From the NCBI GenBank assembly GCA_003641415.1, contig QNAG01000057.1:1-13268 (forward strand): DNA of 13,268 bases, written 5' to 3'. The position numbers and the translations under genes are program-made. Shown here one piece after another: positions 1 through 7,283 of the stretch. The stretch's first letter is position 1. Each line of letters starts with the position of its first letter. The DNA comes from Candidatus Zixiibacteriota bacterium (lineage in GTDB: Bacteria; Zixibacteria; MSB-5A5; GN15; FEB-12). The notes below the pieces were generated by a model. It was not told where the DNA came from. It searched no databases and worked only from the letters and a program-made list of their open reading frames with translations.

Positions 1-1019
1 ACTTTTCGAAGCTTGTTGCCAACGTTGTTCCTCAGCGCTTTGAACCTATCAGTACTATCTATTATGGCTCCAGCGAAGCTTCAGCAAGAGTGGTTGCTAC
101 TATCCCAGAGTTCATATACTCGACATCTATTGAGGTAGAACGTGGTCGTTTCATCACCGACCGTGACAACGAAGATTTCTCTCAAGTCTGTATCCTTGGG
201 GCCAAGGCGCGTAGAACATTATTTGCCTTTGAAGATCCTCTGGGTAAGGAAGTCCGCATTGGAGATCTGAACTTCACTGTAGTTGGCATCATGGCTGACA
301 AGTACATTGGACGCGGCAAAATTGAAGGCTTCGAGCTTAAGAATCTAAACGAAGATGTCTATATTCCTTTTCAGACGGCTCTGAAAAAACTCGACCGCAA
401 GGCTGCTTCCAGATCATTCGAGGGTTTTTATGTAATTGGTGGCTCCGAGGATAAAGAAAAATATAACACACCTGCTATAGACCAGTTGACGATTACAGTC
501 ACAGATTTGGAGTATGTTCCTGCCGTTACCAGGTTGGTAGGGAGTATTCTGAGTCGTCGCCATTATGGCATCGATGACTACGAAATAGTGGTACCTGAAT
601 CTTTGCTGCGTCAGACAGAAAAGACCCAACAGATCTTCAATATGGTCATGGGCGCTATCGCCGGTATCTCTCTTTTGGTTGGTGGTATTGGTATTATGAA
701 TATCATGCTGGCTACGGTCCTTGAACGGACTCGCGAGATAGGTGTGAGACGAGCTGTTGGCGCCACGCGCCAGGATATCATGCGACAGTTCCTTATCGAG
801 GCAGTCGTGATTTGTCTGACAGGCTGTGGTGTTGGAATCATAGTTGGGGTGGTTATAGCTCGTGGTATCGCTTTTTACGCTGACTGGCCGACCATTGTGG
901 CGCCGTACTCGATTGTTCTGTCAGTTGGAGTTTCTACCGCTGTTGGAATAATCTTTGGGCTCTATCCGGCCAATAAAGCTGCGCATCTTGATGTAATCGA
1001 AGCGCTTCACTACGAGTAG
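1..1019 (+). CDS. MacB/FtsX-type ABC transporter permease, C-terminal part (5' truncated)
   Basis: The reading frame is open from base 3 to the TAG at 1017-1019, so the window cuts into this gene and the true start lies upstream; GTG at 90 is only an internal valine. About 338 residues are visible, against roughly 400 for the family. The first ~200 residues resemble the MacB periplasmic core domain. They are followed by the FtsX domain: a first membrane helix with the GGIGIMNIML signature, the cytoplasmic coupling segment ERTREIGVRRAVGA, two further hydrophobic helices, and the typical ending IFGLYPANKAA...IEALHYE. MacB-type permeases work with an ATPase and a periplasmic adaptor to move peptides, lipoproteins or toxic compounds from the periplasm out through TolC. 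The TolC-family gene 55 bases downstream supports that role. The ATPase and adaptor are presumably upstream, outside the window. The family is certain; the substrate is unknown. Confidence 0.93.
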   Translation, partial: FSKLVANVVPQRFEPISTIYYGSSEASARVVATIPEFIYSTSIEVERGRFITDRDNEDFSQVCILGAKARRTLFAFEDPLGKEVRIGDLNFTVVGIMADKYIGRGKIEGFELKNLNEDVYIPFQTALKKLDRKAASRSFEGFYVIGGSEDKEKYNTPAIDQLTITVTDLEYVPAVTRLVGSILSRRHYGIDDYEIVVPESLLRQTEKTQQIFNMVMGAIAGISLLVGGIGIMNIMLATVLERTREIGVRRAVGATRQDIMRQFLIEAVVICLTGCGVGIIVGVVIARGIAFYADWPTIVAPYSIVLSVGVSTAVGIIFGLYPANKAAHLDVIEALHYE

Positions 1020-1074
1020 TGCAAACATGGAATCACAAGAAATGGTGTGACAAAATGATAAATGGAATGCGAAC

Positions 1075-2631
1075 ATGAAATATCCACAAATGCCCTGCGC
1101 TTCTGCCTGCACCAGAGGTGCCTTTCTCGGCGGGTGCAAAAATATCACCACCATACGATGTCGAAACCACTGGGGTTTCGACATACTAACTCTGATTATC
1201 TGTTTTATCATTGTTTTACCGACTGTGGTTTCTGCCCGTGAACTCACTTTCAACGAAGCCATCAATATCGCCGTTAATCATTCCAGTAGGGGGCAAATCA
1301 TACGTGGTGACTTGGATGTGGCCGAACGCAGCTACTTCGCTCGCAAAGTGAGTTTCTGGGTACCGGAGATTTCAATTCGGGGCTCGATCCCGGCCTATGA
1401 AGTCAATGAAACCTATTCGTATTTACCTGGAACTGATACCAAGACGACTGGCCAGCGTACTATGGTGGATTGGGAATCGTACATCAACCTCGATCAGAAT
1501 CTTATCACTGGCGGCAAACTTACCTTTCGAGCCTTTCTTCGCCGCAACGAGTGGGACTATCCGCAACTGGATCGAAATAATGATCTACTGGTTGCCGTCG
1601 ATGAAGATCGTAGGCTGGGTTCATTTGACTTGACGCTGGATCAGCCGATACTCAAACCGTCGGAGCCAAAGTACGAATTAAACAACAAGAAGGATGATCT
1701 TGAAATTGCCCGACTAACACGGTGTGAAGCTCTCGCTGCGCTGAAACAGGAAGTAGCAGAAGCCTATTTTGGTGTTTTGCAAATGACTCTTCATAAGAAG
1801 ATAGCAGACTACAGGATGGAGTCAGCACGTCTTCAGGCCAATATCGATTCTCTTAAGTTTATCGATAGTGTTTTATCGGAGGAATCCTTGCTGGAATCGA
1901 CCTCAGCGCGATTGGATACTGAACTTGAACAATTTGACATAGAGAGTGAGCTATTAGCCAAGCAACGCGAACTATTCATCCTGCTTGACTTTGAATCAGG
2001 CCGTGATCTTGTTGTGAATGCACCTCAAATCATGACTGGAATCGACAGCACGACCGTTAGACGTCTTCTCGCTGATGCCGATGTCGCTGTACCGGTGCTC
2101 AAGGCTAAGTGTGAATACCGCAAAGCAGAACGGGCGGCTCGATATGAGGCTTCCTCCAGGGGACTTACGGGAACTCTCTCGGCCACTTACGGTAAAGAAA
2201 GCGGTAGGGTTGAAACTACATTGCAAGGGCGGGATGATCTCGATTTACGAAGTTGGGGTGTCAATCTGATGTTTGACTATCCTATATGGGATGGAGGCGC
2301 AACTGGCGCATCAATCAAAGCGGCTGAATTGACTGCCGAAAAAGCCCGTATCGAGTTTGAACGTACCCTGAAGGCATCCAAGTCGGAAATTGAGAGTTTG
2401 ATAAACAGTATTAGCATATCTTCACGCAAGCTCGAAATTCTCAATCAGAAGATTAGTTTGACAAAAAACCGACTGGATATCGCCCGCAGTCGGTTCGAGG
2501 ACGGACAGATATCAAAAATTAAATATTTTGAAAGTAGTATTGAATATCTTGAGTCTCAGAATAACTATTATGAAGAATTAAAGAACTATCTTATTGACAC
2601 TTTCCAATTGGAAGGTAAATTTAGCTCTTAA
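1075..2631 (+). CDS. TolC-family outer-membrane efflux protein
   Basis: The 518-residue product has the length and pattern of an outer-membrane efflux protein (OEP/TolC family). After the motif RELTFNEAINIAVNHS it alternates beta-hairpin stretches (around residues 90-190) with long coiled-coil helices (around 205-300 and 425-500), arranged as two half-repeats. A trimer would form the outer-membrane channel for the MacB-type permease encoded just upstream. The N-terminus is odd. The hydrophobic export segment only begins near residue 38, with probable cleavage after A54 (VVSA|RE). It is preceded by ~37 residues rich in Cys, Arg and Gly, encoded by a palindromic repeat-like stretch. No Shine-Dalgarno is visible before ATG 1075, and no better in-frame start exists between the stop at 1048 and the export segment. 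The start codon is therefore the least certain part. The TAA stop shares its last base with the next gene's ATG. Confidence 0.9.
   Translation: MKYPQMPCASACTRGAFLGGCKNITTIRCRNHWGFDILTLIICFIIVLPTVVSARELTFNEAINIAVNHSSRGQIIRGDLDVAERSYFARKVSFWVPEISIRGSIPAYEVNETYSYLPGTDTKTTGQRTMVDWESYINLDQNLITGGKLTFRAFLRRNEWDYPQLDRNNDLLVAVDEDRRLGSFDLTLDQPILKPSEPKYELNNKKDDLEIARLTRCEALAALKQEVAEAYFGVLQMTLHKKIADYRMESARLQANIDSLKFIDSVLSEESLLESTSARLDTELEQFDIESELLAKQRELFILLDFESGRDLVVNAPQIMTGIDSTTVRRLLADADVAVPVLKAKCEYRKAERAARYEASSRGLTGTLSATYGKESGRVETTLQGRDDLDLRSWGVNLMFDYPIWDGGATGASIKAAELTAEKARIEFERTLKASKSEIESLINSISISSRKLEILNQKISLTKNRLDIARSRFEDGQISKIKYFESSIEYLESQNNYYEELKNYLIDTFQLEGKFSS
1081..1184. repeat. Palindromic repeat-like element inside the 5' end of the tolC-type gene
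   Basis: This stretch has nested inverted repeats. The best is a perfect 11-bp inverted repeat (ATGTCGAAACC at 1158-1168, its reverse complement at 1174-1184) with a 5-base loop. Others are GCACC/GGTGC at 1109-1113 and 1117-1121, and TGCACC/GGTGCA at 1108-1113 and 1133-1138. Translated in the tolC frame it gives an un-TolC-like Cys/Arg/Gly-rich segment directly before the signal peptide. The simplest reading is a short dispersed repeat (REP/MITE-like) inserted near the original start, with its reading frame captured as an N-terminal extension. The boundaries are approximate. The repeat structure is seen directly; the mobile origin is inferred. Confidence 0.5.
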
Positions 2632-3674
2632 TGGCTCAAAATATTATTATTCGTACGCCCAATCATCTTGGCGATTGCATTATGGCATTGCCGATGATCA
2701 ATGAAACGTGTGAGGTTTACCCGGGGGCAACAGTTACCCTTCTTACTCCGCGACATCTGGCAGACCTGTTTCGACCCAATCCGGCTATCGATGGGATAAT
2801 TGAACTTCCTGAAAAGTACGTTCACGGTCTAATGGCGATCTATAAGATTCGCGATATGATAGCGCCCCTGGAGTTCGATATCGGATATATTCTACCTCCA
2901 TCGTTTGGGGCTGCTGCCGGATTCAAATTGGGAAAAGTAAAAGAGCGGATTGGCTACATCGCTGATGGCCGACGCCTTTTACTTACCAAACCGCTTCCGC
3001 TGGTGGAGCCGATAAATGCCACGCATCGTAGTGAGCTTTACTTTGACTTATTGCGTCGTGGTTCTCGAGCTGATATTGAGTTTTCTACACCGAGGCTGTT
3101 TCTTAATGATAATGATTTAAATCGCGGTTCCGAGTTGTTGCGGCGATTTGGCGTCGAGGATGATTCAGATTATGCCTGTATTTCTTTTCGAGCTGTGGCT
3201 GAGTCGCGAAGGTGGGGGATGAATAACTACATCGAACTTATCAAGTATCTTATTTCTGAACGCAAGCTCAAAGTGGTTCTCGTTGGATCGGTTGCGGACC
3301 GGGATGAAGGTGATACTATTGCTGAAGCTACTTCCACCAGGGAAGTTGTCAACCTTGCTGGCAAGACAGACCTGAGGGAAGCTGCAGCGATATTGTCAGG
3401 CTGTCGTGTATTTGTAGGCAATGATTCCGGTCCCGCACATCTGGCTGCTGCTGTTGATATTCCGGTAGTTGTACTCTCCGGAGCTGATGATCCCAAATCC
3501 ACAACTCCACTGGCTACTCGAAAGCAACTTATCTATCTTGAAAATCTCGATTGTATAAGTTGCGTGAAAAATAAGTGTCCACTAAAAAATGACAGATATA
3601 TGCAGTGTATGACTGGGATCAGCGTTGAGTATGTAACTAGTGAAATTGATCAAATCCTAATTCAGACTGCCTGA
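2631..3674 (+). CDS. Glycosyltransferase family 9 (ADP-heptose:LPS heptosyltransferase, WaaF-like)
   Basis: The 347-residue product is a full-length family 9 glycosyltransferase (GT-B fold), close to the usual ~348 of heptosyltransferase II. The N-terminal nucleotide-binding start has the typical RTPNHLGDCIMALP, with D15 at the place of the family's proposed catalytic Asp. The C-terminal donor-binding half carries NDSGPAHLAAA at 264-274, followed by the VVVLSG segment. The end has the cysteine cluster C308, C311, C316, C326 seen in WaaF-like proteins. Such enzymes add heptose from ADP-heptose to the LPS inner core on the cytoplasmic side of the inner membrane. Its ATG overlaps the tolC stop (TAATG), which suggests translational coupling and one transcript with the export genes. 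No transmembrane helix is evident. The sugar specificity cannot be read from the sequence alone. Confidence 0.92.
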   Translation: MAQNIIIRTPNHLGDCIMALPMINETCEVYPGATVTLLTPRHLADLFRPNPAIDGIIELPEKYVHGLMAIYKIRDMIAPLEFDIGYILPPSFGAAAGFKLGKVKERIGYIADGRRLLLTKPLPLVEPINATHRSELYFDLLRRGSRADIEFSTPRLFLNDNDLNRGSELLRRFGVEDDSDYACISFRAVAESRRWGMNNYIELIKYLISERKLKVVLVGSVADRDEGDTIAEATSTREVVNLAGKTDLREAAAILSGCRVFVGNDSGPAHLAAAVDIPVVVLSGADDPKSTTPLATRKQLIYLENLDCISCVKNKCPLKNDRYMQCMTGISVEYVTSEIDQILIQTA

Positions 3675-3742
3675 CAGAAAAAGATTGTAGCTTTTAACTT
3701 CGCATTTTTTAGATATAGTATATATTTACCTCTGATTATTGC

Positions 3743-3758
3743 TGGCGCAATAATTGCG
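3743..3758 (+). promoter_or_regulatory. Candidate sigma54 (-24/-12) promoter of the small peptide gene
   Basis: The bases read TGGCGCA-ATAA-TTGCG, against the sigma54 consensus TGGCACG-N4-TTGCW. The diagnostic GG (3744-3745) and GC (3756-3757) are exactly 12 bases apart, and the preceding base is the preferred pyrimidine. The predicted transcription start is near 3769, about 160 bases before the peptide gene. It lies in the intergenic gap directly upstream of a gene pair that ends in a sigma54 activator, which makes it more believable than an isolated match. The same bases form a perfect 8-bp inverted repeat, so an operator is the alternative reading. Confidence 0.65.
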
Positions 3759-3761
3759 CCA
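3743..3761. repeat. Perfect 8-bp inverted repeat overlapping the sigma54-like site
   Basis: TGGCGCAA (3743-3750) and TTGCGCCA (3754-3761) are perfect reverse complements separated by TAA. No T-run follows, so it is not a convincing intrinsic terminator for the glycosyltransferase gene. It may simply be the sigma54 recognition sequence with accidental dyad symmetry, or an operator for a dimeric regulator. Confidence 0.6.
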
Positions 3762-3774
3762 CTTAAAATACTGC

Positions 3775-3803
3775 TTGACAAGGAGATGGTTTCGTTGTAA
3801 GAT
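3775..3803 (+). promoter_or_regulatory. Candidate sigma70-type promoter, TTGACA-N17-TAAGAT
   Basis: A perfect -35 hexamer, TTGACA, is at 3775-3780. It is followed at the ideal 17-base spacing by TAAGAT (3798-3803), which matches 4 of 6 -10 positions. Transcription would start near 3810 and leave a leader of about 120 bases before the peptide gene. It lies just after the expected start point of the sigma54 promoter, so the two could be tandem promoters giving basal and activated expression. The -10 match is only moderate. Confidence 0.45.
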
Positions 3804-3915
3804 ATAGATGGCAAGAAGTGCGCCAGACAAAGTGCATGAATCAATTGTCATTTGTTAATTAAATAGCCTGAGGACAATTATTTAAGTTCTAAGTCTGATG
3901 GTATGATTCCTTATT

Positions 3916-3922
3916 AAGGAGG
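3916..3922 (+). promoter_or_regulatory. Strong ribosome binding site of the small peptide gene
   Basis: AAGGAGG sits nine bases before the ATG at 3932. It is among the best Shine-Dalgarno sequences in the window; most neighbours have weak ones. It supports both the reality of the small gene and its start codon, and suggests high translation. Confidence 0.85.
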
Positions 3923-3931
3923 CGAAGCATT

Positions 3932-4204
3932 ATGAAGGGGTCGCGTTTGATCATAGCAACAATGCTGTTGTTGATGATCTTTGCTTGCTTTATCTCCGTT
4001 CCCGTTTTTGCTGAGGGACCTTGGGATGTCGATAGCAACAATGATGGTAATGGAATTGCTGACAGTTCAGGGGAATCTAATGGTGGAGAGATTATCGTAG
4101 ATGGTACTGGCGAATCAGGATTGGATGAGATTATTATCAGGATTATACTAAAAGTAATCATTGATGTAATCACTCATTCAGGCGTAGTTAGCGCCCAGTC
4201 TTGA
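3932..4204 (+). CDS. Small secreted peptide, unknown function
   Basis: I do not recognise this 90-residue product. It begins with a clear Sec signal peptide: K2 and R5, a hydrophobic core at 6-23, and probable cleavage after A27 (VFA|EG). The mature part is about 63 residues. Residues 28-63 are acidic and rich in Gly, Ser and Asn, and contain the calcium-loop-like spacing D34-x-N36-x-D38-G39-x-G41-x-x-D44. Residues 64-80 form a very hydrophobic amphipathic segment with charges at E66, R70, K74 and D78, each four residues apart, as expected for a helix with one charged face. There is no cysteine after the signal peptide, so no disulphides and no lipobox. It has a strong ribosome site, a sigma54-like promoter upstream, and a TPR-sigma54 activator gene about 100 bases downstream. 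It could be an exported signal, a membrane-active peptide or a surface protein; the sequence does not decide. Confidence 0.8.
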   Translation: MKGSRLIIATMLLLMIFACFISVPVFAEGPWDVDSNNDGNGIADSSGESNGGEIIVDGTGESGLDEIIIRIILKVIIDVITHSGVVSAQS

Positions 4205-4227
4205 GTAACGTGAGGGAAAGCAAGTGA

Positions 4228-4261
4228 CCAGATAGTGATCAGGGTAACTTCCCTGATCTGG
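4228..4261 (+). promoter_or_regulatory. Intercistronic hairpin between peptide and activator genes
   Basis: GATCAGGG (4237-4244) pairs perfectly with CCCTGATC (4251-4258) around a six-base loop. CCAGA (4228-4232) can pair with TCTGG (4257-4261) to prolong the stem across a bulge. No U-run follows, so it is not a standard intrinsic terminator. It could reduce read-through, or protect the peptide mRNA end so that the peptide is made in excess of the regulator. Confidence 0.55.
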
Positions 4262-4303
4262 AGAGAAATATGTACAGGATGTGTTAGGAAAGACAAGTTG
4301 TAA

Positions 4304-7240
4304 ATGAAACTTTCCTCGCCAAAAATCATTTTCGATAACCGCCTGCTGGCCATTGAAGAGCAGTTTAGGCAACGTAAGTACACTCTTGCTTTGCGTGAAC
4401 TTTCAGAACTGACCGAATCAGAATTCAAAAACAATCCGCACGATTTGGGGCTATTTCTATCCTTGACAGCTGATGCCGAGTATCATCAGGGAAACTACAA
4501 AAGTAGCATTGAATGTGGTCTTCGCAGTGTGCGGGAATTGGCTGATTTTCCAGTTAATCGTCGTTATGGCCGGGTTCAGCTTATCTTGGCCAAGTCATAT
4601 CTGGGTATTGGTGAAGTTAAGAATGCCGAAATACGAGTCCGCGATGCTCTGGCAGCTTTCCGTAGAGCCAGCGATGTTTTAGGACAGGTAGATGCCTTTA
4701 ACCAATTGGCATACGTTGCCTATATTCGTTGTGATTATCAGGCTGCAATTGAATCTCTTGAGGATGCTATTGGGATGCTTGAAGATAACCCGCGTAAGGT
4801 GGCGCAGTTAACTGGTAATATGGGTACTCTCCGTGTGCATATTGGGCAATGGTCGCAAGCAGAAGCGGAGCTTAAGGCAGCCTTGGAAGCCAATAAGAAA
4901 CTTGGATTTGAAACTGCTCAAGGGGTGAATCTTCTGTCTCTGGGATTCCTTGCTCTCAAGAGACGCAGATTTGTCGAATCGCGCCGGTGTTTTGATGCTG
5001 CCCTGGATATTATTGAGCGTCATGATCGCAAGCGAGAGAAAGTCATTGCCCTGAAATACTCAGCCGAGTTAGCGTTTGAGAAAGGCGACCTTTTCCAAGC
5101 TAAAGCGCTGGCTGGGAATGCATACCAGGCCGGACTGTTATTGGCTCCGTATTCTGCGCTTGTCTCACAGGCAGCGCGGAGATTAGCTGATATTGAATTG
5201 GCTCTGGACAACCTTGATGATGCCATGAAATACGGCCAGAAAGCGCTGGATCTGGCTACGACCCTTGACGAAAAAATTGAGATAGGACTGGCTCGCCGTG
5301 TTATCGCGAAGGTCTATGCTGCTCGGTCTGAATATGATGAAGCCCTGGAGAACATTCTTCATGCTGTCGAAACTATTCGCGAAGTTGGCGATCCATTTGA
5401 ATTGGCCCGCACACTGTTATTGTTGGCTCAGGTGAAAATTGAGGCTGGGGTAGATGATCAACGTGGTATAAATAGCGCTTATAGCGAAGCACATCGCCTT
5501 TTCCGTAAATTGGGTTGCGATTATTGGATTGCTGAGACAAACTTCAAGGCAGGAGTATTCGCATGTCAGCGTGGTGATTTGTCTTCTGGCTTCAAGAAAT
5601 TGAGTCGGGCTGAAAAACGGTACGAGATTCTTGGTGAGAAGGCGCGTTTACGGTCGGTAAACAAGTTCCTCCAGTCATTGTCAGAACATGCGGTAGCTTT
5701 ATCAGTTTCCCAGGAGAATGAGTTCAAAATTTTTGGCAATCTGATTAGTCCAGCTGAGCTATCAGATCTCAAATCTGGTCAACTGGATGAAATCCTATCA
5801 GTACTGTTAAAAAAGACAGGTGCTGATAGAGCAATTATCTATACCCCAGATAATAAAAATGATCAGGTGATATCTTCTTTAACCTTATCTGCGAATCAGG
5901 TCAGGAAATTTCATGAGAATTTCGAGAAACTGTTAGGGGAAGAAATCAGCCTTACAAAACCGACGCTGAACCTCGATTGCCGTCCTGATCCATTTATTAA
6001 CGGTCTGTTTCCTGATATCCCCGACGTGGTGGCTAGTGTAATCGTAGTGCCATTTAAGATGACTGATGGAACTGTCAGCTACCTTTACCTGGATCGTCTG
6101 ACCAGTGATGGTTCTCTTAAACCTTTTAATCAGGTGGTGTTGAACTTTGCGGTTGGCTATTCGGACATTATAGCATTCAAGTGGACTGAAATCCTAAAAA
6201 ACAAGCTTCTCGAAGACAACCGTCGTTTGAGGGATCAGCTTCGCAAACAGGCTGCTTTCCCGAATATTATCACTCAGGATGAGCAAATGTTGGAGATGCT
6301 TTCCCAGGTTCGCCAGGTAGTTAATTCTAATATCTCGATTTCAATTGAAGGCGAGACAGGAACCGGCAAAGATTTACTTGCGAGAGCTATTCACTATAAT
6401 TCTCTGCGACGTGAGAACCGATTTATTTCAGTCAACTGTGCCGCTCTACCAGAGACATTGCTTGAGTCGGAATTGTTCGGATATCGTCGGGGCGCTTTTA
6501 CTGGTGCAGATCGCGATAAGGTAGGATTGTTTGAGGAGGCTGATGGTGGTACTTTCTTCCTCGATGAAATTGCCGATATGCCATTAAGCATTCAAGCGAA
6601 AGTCCTTCGCATTTTGGAAACAAAAGAGATTGTACGTTTGGGAGATACAAAACCGAACGTTATTGATGTCCGTATAGTATCAGCCACTAACAAGGATTTG
6701 AAAACGCAGATGGAAGCTGGTTTATTCCGCCAGGATTTGTATTACCGTCTCTCGGCCCTTAATTTTCGGTTACCCTCTTTACGGGAGCGCAAGAGTGATA
6801 TTCCCCTTTTAGTAACACACTTTCTAGAGGGCAGCGAAAAACAAATAGATCCTGAAGTTATGAAAATGCTGGTGGCGTATGATTGGCCTGGCAATGTCAG
6901 GGAACTTGATAATGAAATTAAGAAATCGATTCTGTTAGCGGGTGACAATAATGTTATCATCCCTCTAATGATTTCGGCTCAATTTCGATTGGAGGGGAAA
7001 CAGGCTGTTTTTGACTCCGGTCAGGTTGGAACGCCAGTTGACGATGTTGAGTTCTCATCCACGTATTCGCTATATGATTACTTATCAGAATATGAGCGAC
7101 GATTTATTATCAGGGCGCTACGAGAAAAACATGGTGTTAAGAAGCACGCTGCTGCTTTATTGAATATTCCCGAATCCACTCTGCGACTCAAGATCAAGCA
7201 GTATGATATTGACCCCAAACGTCTTGATCTGTTACACTGA
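4304..7240 (+). CDS. TPR-GAF-AAA+ sigma54-dependent transcriptional activator
   Basis: This 978-residue protein is a bacterial enhancer-binding protein. Residues ~20-460 are helical tetratricopeptide-type repeats (about ten). Residues ~475-630 look like a GAF domain, followed by a short coiled linker (KLLEDNRRLRDQL). The AAA+ domain (~650-885) is intact: Walker A GETGTGKD at 683-690, the sigma54-contacting loop GAFTGA at 730-735, Walker B with LDE at 753-755, the segment FRQDLYYRL, and WPGNVREL at 861-868. A Fis-type helix-turn-helix lies at ~941-968. It should hydrolyse ATP to open sigma54 promoters. There is no receiver domain, so control is probably through ligand or protein binding to the TPR or GAF region rather than phosphorylation. 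The ribosome site is weak (AGGAA, 13 bases before ATG), implying lower expression than the peptide gene. The sigma54-like promoter upstream of the gene pair suggests autoregulation. Confidence 0.93.
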   Translation: MKLSSPKIIFDNRLLAIEEQFRQRKYTLALRELSELTESEFKNNPHDLGLFLSLTADAEYHQGNYKSSIECGLRSVRELADFPVNRRYGRVQLILAKSYLGIGEVKNAEIRVRDALAAFRRASDVLGQVDAFNQLAYVAYIRCDYQAAIESLEDAIGMLEDNPRKVAQLTGNMGTLRVHIGQWSQAEAELKAALEANKKLGFETAQGVNLLSLGFLALKRRRFVESRRCFDAALDIIERHDRKREKVIALKYSAELAFEKGDLFQAKALAGNAYQAGLLLAPYSALVSQAARRLADIELALDNLDDAMKYGQKALDLATTLDEKIEIGLARRVIAKVYAARSEYDEALENILHAVETIREVGDPFELARTLLLLAQVKIEAGVDDQRGINSAYSEAHRLFRKLGCDYWIAETNFKAGVFACQRGDLSSGFKKLSRAEKRYEILGEKARLRSVNKFLQSLSEHAVALSVSQENEFKIFGNLISPAELSDLKSGQLDEILSVLLKKTGADRAIIYTPDNKNDQVISSLTLSANQVRKFHENFEKLLGEEISLTKPTLNLDCRPDPFINGLFPDIPDVVASVIVVPFKMTDGTVSYLYLDRLTSDGSLKPFNQVVLNFAVGYSDIIAFKWTEILKNKLLEDNRRLRDQLRKQAAFPNIITQDEQMLEMLSQVRQVVNSNISISIEGETGTGKDLLARAIHYNSLRRENRFISVNCAALPETLLESELFGYRRGAFTGADRDKVGLFEEADGGTFFLDEIADMPLSIQAKVLRILETKEIVRLGDTKPNVIDVRIVSATNKDLKTQMEAGLFRQDLYYRLSALNFRLPSLRERKSDIPLLVTHFLEGSEKQIDPEVMKMLVAYDWPGNVRELDNEIKKSILLAGDNNVIIPLMISAQFRLEGKQAVFDSGQVGTPVDDVEFSSTYSLYDYLSEYERRFIIRALREKHGVKKHAAALLNIPESTLRLKIKQYDIDPKRLDLLH

Positions 7241-7267
7241 TACAAACTCCTTAATTTTTTTTAGTTC

Positions 7268-7283
7268 TGGCCAGAGGGTTGTC
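7268..7283 (+). promoter_or_regulatory. Weak sigma54-like site before the lipoate ligase-family gene
   Basis: The bases read TGGCCAG-AGGG-TTGTC, with the correct spacing between the GG and the -12 element. The nearly invariant GC of the -12 box is GT here. The predicted start would be near 7294, about 20 bases before the ATG at 7314. Placement directly after a sigma54 activator gene is suggestive, but the mismatch is at a key base. Confidence 0.28.

Noticed and set aside
921..1265. 114-codon open frame on the - strand across the macB-tolC junction
   Set aside because: No ribosome site and low-complexity translation. It overlaps two well-supported genes and the repeat-like element, whose palindromes keep both strands open.
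3743..3761. Inverted repeat as the terminator of the glycosyltransferase gene
   Set aside because: The stem is good but an A-rich, not T-rich, tract follows. The sigma54 promoter reading explains the bases better.
3843..3879. AATTGTC/GACAATT inverted repeat in the peptide gene leader
   Set aside because: Seven AT-rich pairs around a 23-base loop is weak and likely by chance.
3889..4173. 94-codon open frame on the - strand antisense to the peptide gene
   Set aside because: The + strand gene has a perfect ribosome site and signal peptide. The antisense product is Ile/Ser/Pro-rich with no domain or start signal.
7253..7264. T-run after the activator gene as an intrinsic terminator
   Set aside because: Eight T's are present but I find no stable hairpin directly upstream of them.
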